In this document: in pieces, positions 1 to 6,717 of the stretch
How positions within the stretch are numbered: the first letter of the stretch is position 1
Layout: every line of letters starts with the position of its first letter
Assembly: GCA_045585835.1 (NCBI GenBank)
Contig: JAZMZG010000020.1
Coordinates: 1 to 17,775 of the forward strand
Length of the DNA stretch: 17,775 nt
DNA from: CALCTE01 sp045585835
GTDB taxonomy: Bacteria; Bacillota; Clostridia; Oscillospirales; CAG-272
Direction of reading: 5' to 3'
Translations under genes and position numbers: made by a program
The notes under the pieces: generated by a model
The model's database searches: none
What the model was told of the DNA's origin: nothing
Seen by the model: only the letters and a program-made list of their open reading frames with translations

Positions 1-11
1 ACTTTTTTCAT
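1..11 (-). CDS. 5' end of a leftward gene running off the window (first codons only)
   Basis: On the minus strand an ATG (plus-strand CAT at 9-11) is followed by two AAA codons and then the window ends. A perfect ribosome binding site, GGAGGA (plus-strand 19-24 as TCCTCC), lies 7 nt upstream, and an extended -10 promoter lies about 50 nt upstream. Met-Lys-Lys could be the start of a signal peptide or of any cytoplasmic protein, so no function can be given. The call rests only on the RBS and start context and on the lack of any other reason for a promoter facing left here. Confidence 0.5.
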
Positions 12-15
12 AGAT

Positions 16-83
16 GAATCCTCCAAATATGTTTTTTCGTTTTGACTGGCAGGTCAACTCATTATATCATATTTGGAGGATTC
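16..83. repeat. 16-bp perfect inverted repeat covering a ribosome binding site
   Basis: GAATCCTCCAAATATG (16-31) is the exact reverse complement of CATATTTGGAGGATTC (68-83), with 36 bases between them. The left copy, read leftward, contains the GGAGGA ribosome binding site of the gene starting at 11. The right copy lies between the -10 box of that gene's promoter and its expected -35 region. A transcript entering from the right would fold the ribosome binding site into a 16-bp stem. A transcript from the local promoter would lack one arm. Confidence 0.75.
42..66 (-). promoter_or_regulatory. Leftward extended -10 promoter with operator-like palindrome at its start site
   Basis: Read on the minus strand, TGATATAAT (TATAAT at plus-strand 66-61, with a TGN extension) is a good extended -10 element. 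No good -35 is present at 17-18 nt spacing. Just downstream, around the expected start site, lies TTGAC-N6-GTCAA (42-57), an imperfect 16-bp palindrome of the size bound by dimeric repressors such as TetR-type proteins. The regulator is not identified. The -10 box is the more secure part; the operator is an inference. Confidence 0.5.
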
Positions 84-106
84 TTTTCATCGGTTAACCT
101 TTATCC

Positions 107-131
107 AACCCCGCCACTATGGCGGGGTTTT
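107..131 (+). terminator. GC-rich hairpin, possible terminator
   Basis: AACCCCGCC (107-115), loop ACTAT, GGCGGGGTT (121-129), followed by TT. The 9-bp GC-rich stem with a short T run resembles an intrinsic terminator reading rightward, but no rightward gene precedes it. On the minus strand the following sequence is TTGG, a poor U-tract. It may be a backup for the neighbouring bidirectional terminator. Confidence 0.4.
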
Positions 132-142
132 CGGTATACAAG

Positions 143-179
143 AAAGGCTGTATCATTGAAGATACAGCCTTTTGTCTTT
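143..179. terminator. Intrinsic terminator of the class V enzyme operon
   Basis: AAAGGCTGTATC (143-154), loop ATTGAA, GATACAGCCTTT (161-172), a perfect 12-bp stem. Both flanks supply T runs (TTTTGTC on the plus side, TTTCTTG on the minus side). It lies directly after the stop of the leftward gene ending at 180 and so terminates that operon. Confidence 0.8.
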
Positions 180-1457
180 TTATAAACCGGCAAGCTCTTT
201 TGTTACCTTCAAGAACTTGTCGATATCCTCAAGGGAGTTACAGTGAAGCGGTGATACTCTTACTGCTCCGTCCATGTCAAAGGATTCGAGCATGCGCTTT
301 GAATAAATGCTGCTTGCAAGGCGGTCGTATACGATAACGCCTCTCTTTTCATATTCACGGACGGCTTCCGTGTATCCGAGATTTTCAAAGCCCATAGCTA
401 AAATCAAATCTCTTGTAGTGAGGTCCTCGTAGTCCAAGAATACTTTTACGTTCTTAATATGTCTGAGACCGGGATTTTCCTTCGTTCCCTCAAGCATTCT
501 GTAAAGAAGCGCTCTTTCCTGAAGCTTTATTCTCGTCATACCCTCAACAAAAAGCTCTCTTCTGTTTTCGGACTCGATATATTTTCCGCCGAGCCAGCAT
601 ACGTAGTCAACGATAGTCGTAATCGCAGCATACTGTGCGGGTGCGGGGCTTCCGAGCTCCCATACGCAAGGAGCATTTCCCGCAAGCTTATGGTGAGGAA
701 GCTTTGCAACTCTTTCGGATACCCATCCGATACCCGAGCCTCTGTAGCCGAAGAATTTATAGGGAGCGAAGTTGATTGCGTCTACGGGTGTTTCTTGGAG
801 GTCTATCACGCCGTGAGGGGCATGCTGAACAGCGTCGACAACTATGTACAAATCGGGCTTCTTTGCTCTCGCCTGACGGATAATTTCCTTCATATCATAG
901 ATAGCGCCCGTGATGTTTGATGCGTACATAACGCTTAAAAGCACCGTGTTTTCGTCAATAAGTGCCGCTACAGTTTCGGAATCTACACCGCCCGTTGTCT
1001 TATTGCTCTGCGCAACTCTTAACTCGCAACCAGTCTTTTGTGCATAATATGAAGCGGCGTCGAATGCGGAGGGATGCTCAAGCACCGAGGTAACGATGTT
1101 CGTTCCTTTTGTATTTTCCGCAATCGTTCCAACCATTTGGAACATAACCTGTGAAGCGGTCAAGGACGTGATTATGCTTCCCGATTCGCCCGCATTGAGA
1201 ATCGTGCGGATATCGTCTTCACCCTTTTTCTGCACGTCTTGGAGATAACGTGCCATATTGTGAATTCTCTCGGGGCAGTCGGGAATTGCGTCAAGCTCTG
1301 CAAAAACCTCTTCGATTTTTTTAAGTCTGAAGGAGCCGCCTGCGTTATCAAAGAAAAGGCGCTCTCCAACAAATTTGTCTTCGTTCAAGTAAAGGAACTT
1401 ATCCTGTACTTCTTTCATAATTTCTTCGCTGAATGCCAAACCGTTAGGATAATTCAT
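180..1457 (-). CDS. Class V aminotransferase-fold PLP enzyme (SufS-like, no desulfurase cysteine)
   Basis: This 425-residue protein has the fold-type I, class V PLP layout. LEHPS places His128 over the cofactor ring, D208-AVQHAP is the pyridine-nitrogen aspartate motif, and APYK234FFGYRGSG carries the probable Schiff-base lysine. The C-terminal RVSPLHCNSLEDIDKFL segment also matches the family. In SufS desulfurases a catalytic cysteine sits in an RxGHHC loop. The corresponding stretch here (about 373-390, VYDRLASSIYSK) has none, so an aminotransferase, amino-acid lyase or epimerase role is more likely than sulfur transfer. The start is set by AAGGAG 7 nt before ATG. The gene follows the M29-like gene by 20 nt, so both are probably induced together under the divergent GntR regulator, suggesting amino-acid or peptide-derived amine catabolism. 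The substrate is unknown. Confidence 0.85.
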   Translation of the reverse strand: MNYPNGLAFSEEIMKEVQDKFLYLNEDKFVGERLFFDNAGGSFRLKKIEEVFAELDAIPDCPERIHNMARYLQDVQKKGEDDIRTILNAGESGSIITSLTASQVMFQMVGTIAENTKGTNIVTSVLEHPSAFDAASYYAQKTGCELRVAQSNKTTGGVDSETVAALIDENTVLLSVMYASNITGAIYDMKEIIRQARAKKPDLYIVVDAVQHAPHGVIDLQETPVDAINFAPYKFFGYRGSGIGWVSERVAKLPHHKLAGNAPCVWELGSPAPAQYAAITTIVDYVCWLGGKYIESENRRELFVEGMTRIKLQERALLYRMLEGTKENPGLRHIKNVKVFLDYEDLTTRDLILAMGFENLGYTEAVREYEKRGVIVYDRLASSIYSKRMLESFDMDGAVRVSPLHCNSLEDIDKFLKVTKELAGL

Positions 1458-1477
1458 TTTTATCTCTCCTTATATAA

Positions 1478-2437
1478 TTAAATACATAAATTTCCGTCTT
1501 TTAAGACACATTCGCCGTCTATATATGCAGTAGGCGCACGGAACACCATATCAATATGATATGCACTCTTTACCGTTCCGCCAAAGCCCGCATTGTCGCC
1601 GCAAGCAATATGAATAGTGCCGCCGCAGCCCTCGTCCTCAAGCATTCTTCCGCTTAAAGTACACATCGGATTTAATCCAAAGCCTATTTCGCCGATGTAG
1701 TATACGTTCGGGTCATTAAAGCTTTCAAGCAGATTTTTGAATATTTGTGCCTGCTTTCCGCCTTCGATATTTACTATCTTGCTATCCTTTATCGTAAGCT
1801 TGATATCTTCGGTGATAAGTCCGAGAAGCGGGTGGGGTATGCTTCCGTCTATATATACAACGCCGTTTCCCGTCCCCTCAACTGCGCACGTAGCACATTC
1901 AATATCGGGAGGTGAAGATGAGGTGCCCGCATCAAGACTGCGTCCAAACTGTGCAAACGGACTTCTGCCCGCTATCGAGCAGGTAAAGTCCGTTCCCTTT
2001 GCCGTCGTGATCCTGCAAATATTTTTATCGCGAAGCTTATCTGCCATCTTCGCGCATATTTTTCCCGTTTCTTCAAAATCGCAGAAAAGTGCGCCCTCTT
2101 TCATCATATCGGTAGAGTAATCCACCATATTAACGAAACGTGCGCCGTTTGCAACCGCATCTTTTCTTGCTTGTGAATGGAAAAGAGAAAATTTCGTGCA
2201 TCCGAAAATAACGTCCGCTGAACGCATAGCCGCAGCTACACATTCGGGCGGTTGTTTGCCGTGCATAGTTCTCTCGCTCATCATAACCATAGAACGATTC
2301 GGGTAGCTTTCAAGAGCGTCCCACATAATTTTTGCAACGTCATAGCTTGAAGGGTCAGTGACGAGCAAAACGTTTTCGTCCTTTTTACTGTTGGAACAGG
2401 TAGTGAGTAGTATCTCTGCCGCCGATTTTTTCTCCAT
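1478..2437 (-). CDS. M29-family (aminopeptidase T / NicX-like) metalloprotein
   Basis: This 319-residue protein resembles the M29 metallopeptidase clan, which includes aminopeptidases T/S and the ring-opening dioxygenase NicX. The C-terminal half holds the metal-site pattern: GE250IGFGLNP, then E267/E269 in LEDEGCGGTIH276, then YH294-I-D296. The VYIDGSI segment near 193-199 is also typical. It is shorter than classical M29 aminopeptidases (about 400 residues), closer to the shorter COG2309-type members, so peptidase activity is not assured. It is probably cytoplasmic, as no signal peptide is visible. It is first in a leftward operon with the class V PLP enzyme, behind a consensus promoter carrying GntR-like operator sites. 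The RBS is AAAGGATG before ATG. The family is fairly sure; the substrate is unknown. Confidence 0.75.
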   Translation of the reverse strand: MEKKSAAEILLTTCSNSKKDENVLLVTDPSSYDVAKIMWDALESYPNRSMVMMSERTMHGKQPPECVAAAMRSADVIFGCTKFSLFHSQARKDAVANGARFVNMVDYSTDMMKEGALFCDFEETGKICAKMADKLRDKNICRITTAKGTDFTCSIAGRSPFAQFGRSLDAGTSSSPPDIECATCAVEGTGNGVVYIDGSIPHPLLGLITEDIKLTIKDSKIVNIEGGKQAQIFKNLLESFNDPNVYYIGEIGFGLNPMCTLSGRMLEDEGCGGTIHIACGDNAGFGGTVKSAYHIDMVFRAPTAYIDGECVLKDGNLCI

Positions 2438-2469
2438 AAAAAATCACATCCTTTTATAGTAAAATGCAA

Positions 2470-2487
2470 CTTGTATGCAAGTCATAC
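2470..2487. promoter_or_regulatory. Operator 1, probably for the adjacent GntR/FCD regulator
   Basis: CTTGTATGCAAG (2470-2481) overlaps a perfect GTATG-N5-CATAC palindrome (2473-2487). It lies immediately downstream of the leftward -10 box, over the transcription start, which is a repressing position. A matching CTTGCATACA element occurs 60 bp away (2530). Recurrence at both divergent promoters next to a GntR gene supports an operator; binding itself is inferred. Confidence 0.6.
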
Positions 2488-2489
2488 GT

Positions 2490-2518
2490 ATTATACTAAA
2501 TAATAGAATTCTTGTCAA
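2490..2518 (-). promoter_or_regulatory. Consensus SigA promoter of the M29/class V operon
   Basis: On the minus strand this is TTGACA (plus-strand 2518-2513), a 17-nt spacer, then TATAAT (2495-2490): a perfect consensus match. Such a strong promoter on a catabolic-looking operon implies tight repression, consistent with the operator over its start site. Confidence 0.85.
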
Positions 2519-2529
2519 GACGGATTTTA

Positions 2530-2541
2530 CTTGCATACATA
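2530..2541. promoter_or_regulatory. Operator 2, overlapping the -35 of the GntR gene
   Basis: CTTGCATACATA is the reverse complement of the TTGTATGCAAG core at 2471-2481 with one mismatch at its end. It overlaps the -35 box (2531-2536) of the regulator's promoter, so bound regulator would block its own transcription. Inferred from sequence recurrence only. Confidence 0.55.
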
Positions 2542-2559
2542 AAAAATTTATGCTATAAT
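2531..2559 (+). promoter_or_regulatory. Promoter of the GntR regulator gene
   Basis: TTGCAT (2531-2536), a 17-nt spacer, then TATAAT (2554-2559) with a TGC extension. The expected start is about 25 nt upstream of the ATG at 2590, giving a very short leader. Confidence 0.75.
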
Positions 2560-2589
2560 GAACTGAAATTTATTACATTCGGAGAAATT

Positions 2590-3237
2590 ATGGTAAAAGA
2601 TAAATACGACAGCCTCAGCGATAAAGCTTACGATATGATAAAGCGAATGATATTAAGCGGTGAGCTTAAACAAGGACAGGCAATAAGTATAAACGCCATG
2701 ACTACTACCTTGGGTATAAGCCGCACCCCCATAGCAAACGCTTGTCAGAGGCTTGAAATGGAGAAGCTTTTGACGGTTTTGCCGAAGCAGGGTGTGCTTA
2801 TAAGCACGATATCCTTGGAAACTGCGTGCGGTATATACGAGCTTCGTGCGGCCATAGAATCTTACAACGCAAAGCGTGTTCTTGATAAGCTTACGGAAGA
2901 TGATATTAAGATTTTAGAAAGCTCAATAGAAAAGCAAAAAGAGTATCATAAAGCATCAAACAGCCTTTTGTTTATGGACGAGGACGTTTTTATGCATAAA
3001 TATATTCTCGGCAAAAGTGTCAACTACGAGCTTTTATCCGTCATAAATCAGCTTTACGACAGAGCTTATATTCTCGGCACAAAAAACAGCAATCAAGCAC
3101 GAATGGAGCAATCCATAAAGGAGCATGAGAAGATATTGGGCGCCATACGAAGTAAAAACAAGCAAGCCTTTGCCGATGCGATAGAAGAGAATATTTTAAA
3201 CGGCTTCAGAAGCCTTGCCGACAGATACTTGGGATAA
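2590..3237 (+). CDS. GntR-family transcriptional regulator, FCD (FadR-like) subfamily
   Basis: This 215-residue protein has an N-terminal winged helix (about 10-73; LGISRTPI recognition helix, LPKQGVLIS wing) and a C-terminal all-helical FCD ligand domain (about 80-212). ATG 2590 is chosen because it has an RBS (GGAGA) and lies just after the promoter; longer readings in this frame would start inside the promoter. In the FCD domain D132-x3-H136 and H179 match the usual metal-binding residues, but the expected third histidine is N201. The usual TPVREA motif reads TPIANA. Position and shared operator sites indicate that it represses itself and the divergent M29/class V operon, released by an unknown small carboxylate or amino-acid effector. 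Family certain; target inferred. Confidence 0.9.
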   Translation: MVKDKYDSLSDKAYDMIKRMILSGELKQGQAISINAMTTTLGISRTPIANACQRLEMEKLLTVLPKQGVLISTISLETACGIYELRAAIESYNAKRVLDKLTEDDIKILESSIEKQKEYHKASNSLLFMDEDVFMHKYILGKSVNYELLSVINQLYDRAYILGTKNSNQARMEQSIKEHEKILGAIRSKNKQAFADAIEENILNGFRSLADRYLG

Positions 3238-3249
3238 CCACTCCCCTAT

Positions 3250-3282
3250 GAGCGCATATCTTGACAAGATATGCGCTCTTTG
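3250..3282 (+). terminator. Intrinsic terminator of the GntR gene, containing the next promoter
   Basis: GAGCGCATATCTT (3250-3262), loop GAC, AAGATATGCGCTC (3266-3278): a perfect 13-bp stem followed by only TTTG, so the U-tract is weak. The TTGACA of the following promoter spans the hairpin tip. Confidence 0.65.
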
Positions 3283-3289
3283 ATATACT
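3261..3289 (+). promoter_or_regulatory. Promoter of the membrane TPR / PP2C unit
   Basis: TTGACA (3261-3266), a 17-nt spacer, then TATACT (3284-3289) with a TGA extension. The -35 hexamer lies at the loop of the preceding terminator hairpin. The expected start is near 3296, about 38 nt before the ATG. Confidence 0.75.
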
Positions 3290-3333
3290 GAAAGCAGAAA
3301 GTTTTTTCCTATTTACATACGGAGGTAATATAT

Positions 3334-4626
3334 ATGCCTATATTAACTGTAGAGCAAACCGACAATCGTATACCCGCCGACAAAGAAGAGCTTATTGCGC
3401 TCATGCGTAACGTTTATCACGAGGAAAAAAGCGCCGCCGGTAAGAAAGTTTTATCAATAAAACAGATCAAGGAGGAATTCCTGTCCCTCCCCGGCGAGCA
3501 GACCCGTGAGTACGAGCTTAAAATAGCGGGATTTGCGCGAAATTGGGCGGATTTCATTATAAAAAAATCAAGCGATAACGACACCTTACCGCCTATAATG
3601 CAGCTTCTGCCAAAACCCGACGACGTGCTCGTATACGGCTCGGACGAAGAGAAAATTGCATTTGCCGCATTTGCCGTAGCCATAAATTACGAGCGCCTTC
3701 AAAAAAATCCCCGTGAGGAAGGCGAGCTGTTGGAATCCTACCGTGGATTTTTCGGCAGAACACGTAAAACCGGTGTAGGTATTGAAAAGCATGAGCACAT
3801 CTTTTTCTTCCATTTGGACGTTCTTTACAGAATGGATATGGCAGTAGGCGCAAACGATGCCTTTTTGAAGGATCTTCTTTATGATGCGAAAGCCAACAGC
3901 ATAAATCTCTCAGAAAATTTCGGCGGACATCACGCATTTGCGGAAACGACCGCTCTTGTATTCGAAAACGCAAGCGCAAAGCTTAAAGAAGAGCTTATGA
4001 ATGCTCCGGAGCATTGGCTTGAAGATGCAAAGACCTCCGCTATCAAGGCTATAGCACGTGATGAGGACTATGCGAAATTCTACTGTACATACGGGCGTGT
4101 TCAAGCGCTTTGCGGCGAGCTTGACGAGGCTATCAAGAGTATCAACAAAGCGATTGCGCTTGAAAAAAATACACGCACCGACTACTCTATCCGCATCGGT
4201 CAGTATTCGGGATACTATCAGCAATTCCGCGCACAGCAGAAGTTAAAGATACAGGAAGAAGCAATGGCGGAGAAAATGCAAGAAATGACAATGGCTATGG
4301 AAGCTCAAGAAAAAGAAACTATGGCCAAAAATATGGAATTTTTAGGTCTTTTCGCCGGCATCGTAAGCTTTACCATCGGCAGTTTGACCATAACGGGCGC
4401 TATTGCAGAGCAGTCAATAAAGCACGCTGTCGGACTTATAATTGTGCTGATGGGAGCTTTGATGTGCGTATTTTCCGCTTTCGGTATGATATTGCACGGG
4501 TTCCATAAAGTCAAAAAAGATAAAACGACTAACCGTTTCCAACGCAGTTTTATCTATAGACATCTTATCGTATTCCTTCTCGGTCTTCTTATTATTGCGG
4601 GAGGCATAGTATTTTGTTTGATTTGA
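3334..4626 (+). CDS. Three-TM membrane protein with TPR-like and coiled-coil segments
   Basis: I do not recognise this 430-residue protein as a named family. Residues 1 to about 290 are soluble and charged, with one TPR-like helix pair near 248-281 (YGRVQALCGELDEAIKSINK). A Gln/Glu/Met-rich amphipathic stretch at about 297-334 looks like a coiled coil. Three hydrophobic segments follow (about 336-357, 365-388, 411-430), and the chain ends inside the last one. With no signal peptide, the large N-terminal part is probably cytoplasmic and membrane-anchored at its C-terminus. The start has GGAGGT 7 nt before ATG. Its last 13 bases overlap the PP2C phosphatase gene, implying translational coupling and a shared pathway: it may be the phosphatase's membrane anchor, sensor or substrate. 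Function unknown. Confidence 0.85.
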   Translation: MPILTVEQTDNRIPADKEELIALMRNVYHEEKSAAGKKVLSIKQIKEEFLSLPGEQTREYELKIAGFARNWADFIIKKSSDNDTLPPIMQLLPKPDDVLVYGSDEEKIAFAAFAVAINYERLQKNPREEGELLESYRGFFGRTRKTGVGIEKHEHIFFFHLDVLYRMDMAVGANDAFLKDLLYDAKANSINLSENFGGHHAFAETTALVFENASAKLKEELMNAPEHWLEDAKTSAIKAIARDEDYAKFYCTYGRVQALCGELDEAIKSINKAIALEKNTRTDYSIRIGQYSGYYQQFRAQQKLKIQEEAMAEKMQEMTMAMEAQEKETMAKNMEFLGLFAGIVSFTIGSLTITGAIAEQSIKHAVGLIIVLMGALMCVFSAFGMILHGFHKVKKDKTTNRFQRSFIYRHLIVFLLGLLIIAGGIVFCLI

Positions 4627-5480
4627 AACAATCCATCTGTTATCCGGGATATAATGTAAGCGCCAACGAGGACGGAGTGGGACACGGAAAGGATTACTGC
4701 TTCGTGTTGGACGGAGCATCGTGCCTTGGCGGTAAAAACGTCATCGACCCCCTCTCCGATGCCGCTTGGATGACAAGAAACGTAATAGACGCTTTGTGCT
4801 CTTTGCTCGACAAGGGCGACAGTCGCCCGACAAAAGAACTTTTATACGAGGCCATCTCACCGCTTCGTAAAAAATACGTGGAAGCCTTGCAAAAGAAAGG
4901 TATCGAAGCTCCGAAAGACAGTCCCTCCGCTTGCTTTGCGCTATTTCGTAAGCGTGGCGGAAAACTCGAATTCTTCGGGCTCGGAGACTGCGTGGGTGTA
5001 GCAAAGCTCCCGAGCGGCGAAAATTTTTGGTCACTTGACAAAAATTTGCCCGCACTTGATAACCAAGTGCTTTTGAAAATGCAAGAAATAAGCAAAAGCA
5101 CCGGTATATCAATTTTGGAAGCAAAAAAAGCCTGCAACGATATGCTTATCGAAAACCGCTTGTTAAGAAACAAGCAGGGTGGGTATTGGATACTCGACCT
5201 TTTGTCCGATGAAGGTATTGAAAATGCAAGAGAATTTTCGTGGGATCTGACAAAACCCGTAATCGCAGGTGCTTTCAGCGACGGTTTTGCTCAACTTTGC
5301 GAGGTCTTCGGGCAGTACGAAGGATATACAAAGCTTTTTGAGGCTATGCAAAAAAATGACTTAGAAGAAATGTTTGCTCGTCTATGCGCCTTGCAAAACG
5401 CTGATGCGGACTGTAACGAATATCCCCGCTTTAAGTTAAGAGACGATACCTGCGCACTTTGGGGCGTGTTTACACCGTAA
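4614..5480 (+). CDS. PP2C-type (PPM) Ser/Thr protein phosphatase homologue
   Basis: This 288-residue cytoplasmic protein carries the order of PP2C motifs: N18-E-D20 near the N-terminus, FVLD33GAS, the central FFGLGDC strand, AFSD223GF, and RD277DTCALW near the C-terminus. D20, D33, D223 and D277/D278 fit the metal-coordinating acidic residues, so the enzyme is probably catalytically intact. The start is TTG at 4614, supported by GGGAGG 9 nt upstream and the absence of an ATG nearby. It overlaps the upstream membrane-protein gene by 13 bases, so the two are translated together. No partner kinase is in the window. The gene ends at a bidirectional terminator facing the CaCA exchanger gene. The family is well supported; the substrate is unknown. 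Confidence 0.8.
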   Translation: MFDLKQSICYPGYNVSANEDGVGHGKDYCFVLDGASCLGGKNVIDPLSDAAWMTRNVIDALCSLLDKGDSRPTKELLYEAISPLRKKYVEALQKKGIEAPKDSPSACFALFRKRGGKLEFFGLGDCVGVAKLPSGENFWSLDKNLPALDNQVLLKMQEISKSTGISILEAKKACNDMLIENRLLRNKQGGYWILDLLSDEGIENAREFSWDLTKPVIAGAFSDGFAQLCEVFGQYEGYTKLFEAMQKNDLEEMFARLCALQNADADCNEYPRFKLRDDTCALWGVFTP

Positions 5481-5486
5481 ATAACT

Positions 5487-5519
5487 AAAAGCAGCTACCA
5501 ACAAGGTAGCTGCTTTTTA
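5487..5519. terminator. Bidirectional terminator between convergent genes
   Basis: AAAAGCAGCTACC (5487-5499), loop AACAA, GGTAGCTGCTTTT (5505-5517): a perfect 13-bp stem. T runs on both strands let it serve the PP2C gene from the left and the exchanger gene from the right. Confidence 0.85.
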
Positions 5520-5532
5520 AGTAGTCCGCTAA

Positions 5533-6558
5533 TTAAAACAGTTTCAGTGCAATTAACACTTGTAACGTAACGAACGCCGCATAAACAGAAAGAAGCGTCA
5601 CGCCCTGCCATCTTCGAAGCTTACCTTTTATAAGTGCGGGAAGCGTCAAAAGTGCCATCACGGATATCATAAGCGGTATTTCGAGTATTTGCGAGGTATT
5701 AAAGCCGAAAAGCTTACTACCCTCGGGAACCGAAAACGGAGATATGGTCGCCGTAGCTCCCGTCACAAGAACCAAATTAAAAATATTGGCACCGATCACG
5801 TTGCCGAGCGACAGTGCGCCATGGCCTTTTGTAAGCGCCGTTATCGCAGTCACGAGCTCGGGAAGCGACGTACAAAGCGCTATGACCGTAACGCCTATGA
5901 CTTCCGTCGGTATGTGCGCCATAGTCGCAAGCGAGACGGACGACATTTCAAGCATATCTGCTCCGACCGCTATAAGTCCTGCACTTAATATAAGAAGGAT
6001 AACGTCTTTTACGATACGGCCGTCTTGAGTGATGCTTGCTTCTGAAAGATTTTCGGCGGAGACCTTTTTGCCGTTTCCTACGGTCAACACCATATACGTA
6101 ACGAAAACAATAAGCATAGATATGCCCAAAGCTCTGTCAAAGCGTCCGAATATATACGCCGCCGCAACGTAGATTGCCGCCGATACAAAGAAAAATACGG
6201 TGGGTGTAACAAGCGCTTTACGGCTTACAGATGCGGGACGTATGGCAACCGTAAGTGCCGCAATAAGTGCGGTATTGCAAATAATCGAGCCGATGGCGTT
6301 TCCGTACGCAATAGCGCTGTTGCCGTTTACAGCCGCCGTCAGCGACACCATCACCTCGGGAAGCGTCGTACCGACGGACACCACCGTGGCACCGATAACG
6401 ATTTCGGGTACGTGAAAACGCTTGGCTATCCCAACGGAGCTGTCCACAAACCAGTCTCCGCCTTTAATAAGCAGCAAAACGCCGAGTATAAATAAAACAA
6501 ATGCGCCTAAAGGTGAGTCCGAAAGTCCGTTATACCACGTCAAAATCTTCTCAAGCAT
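5533..6558 (-). CDS. CaCA-family cation (Na+ or H+)/Ca2+ exchanger
   Basis: This 341-residue integral membrane protein has about ten hydrophobic segments arranged as two inverted halves. Each half has the family's alpha-repeat: GATVVSVGTTLPEVMVSL followed by GNAIGSIICN, and GVTVIALCTSLPELVTAI followed by GNVIGANIFN. The glutamates in the two LPE motifs are the known ion-binding acids, so the protein should exchange Ca2+ for Na+ or H+ across the cytoplasmic membrane. Length and layout match the YrbG-like bacterial group. A hydrophilic loop (about residues 165-180) separates the halves. The start is set by AGAGGTG upstream of ATG. It is a single-gene unit with its own promoter, convergent with the PP2C gene. 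Ion specificity cannot be read from sequence. Confidence 0.92.
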   Translation of the reverse strand: MLEKILTWYNGLSDSPLGAFVLFILGVLLLIKGGDWFVDSSVGIAKRFHVPEIVIGATVVSVGTTLPEVMVSLTAAVNGNSAIAYGNAIGSIICNTALIAALTVAIRPASVSRKALVTPTVFFFVSAAIYVAAAYIFGRFDRALGISMLIVFVTYMVLTVGNGKKVSAENLSEASITQDGRIVKDVILLILSAGLIAVGADMLEMSSVSLATMAHIPTEVIGVTVIALCTSLPELVTAITALTKGHGALSLGNVIGANIFNLVLVTGATATISPFSVPEGSKLFGFNTSQILEIPLMISVMALLTLPALIKGKLRRWQGVTLLSVYAAFVTLQVLIALKLF

Positions 6559-6590
6559 GATAGCACCTCTTCTCTGCGTGTACTGAATTT

Positions 6591-6619
6591 ATTATACCAT
6601 AAAATAGAAGAAACATCAA
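6591..6619 (-). promoter_or_regulatory. Promoter of the CaCA exchanger gene
   Basis: On the minus strand this is TTGATG (plus-strand 6619-6614), a 17-nt spacer, then TATAAT (6596-6591) with a TGG extension. It lies about 30-60 nt upstream of the leftward ATG. Confidence 0.75.
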
Positions 6620-6659
6620 GATTTTTAAGTCGATAACACCGTGCTTTTTAAGAAATCTA

Positions 6660-6688
6660 TTTACATTTCAAAAGTTAAGTGATATACT
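6660..6688 (+). promoter_or_regulatory. Promoter of the beta-lactamase-fold hydrolase gene
   Basis: TTTACA (6660-6665), a 17-nt spacer, then TATACT (6683-6688), followed 29 nt later by the ATG at 6718 with AAAGGTGG as RBS. Confidence 0.7.
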
Positions 6689-6717
6689 GGTGTAACTAAA
6701 TACAAAGGTGGTTTATT

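Noticed and set aside
119..337. Rightward 72-codon frame at the left edge
   Set aside because: It starts inside a hairpin loop, crosses the terminator and lies antisense to the class V enzyme; no RBS.
180..1457. Cysteine desulfurase (SufS/IscS) assignment
   Set aside because: The overall fold matches, but the loop that should hold the catalytic cysteine reads VYDRLASSIYSK, and no iron-sulfur assembly genes are adjacent.
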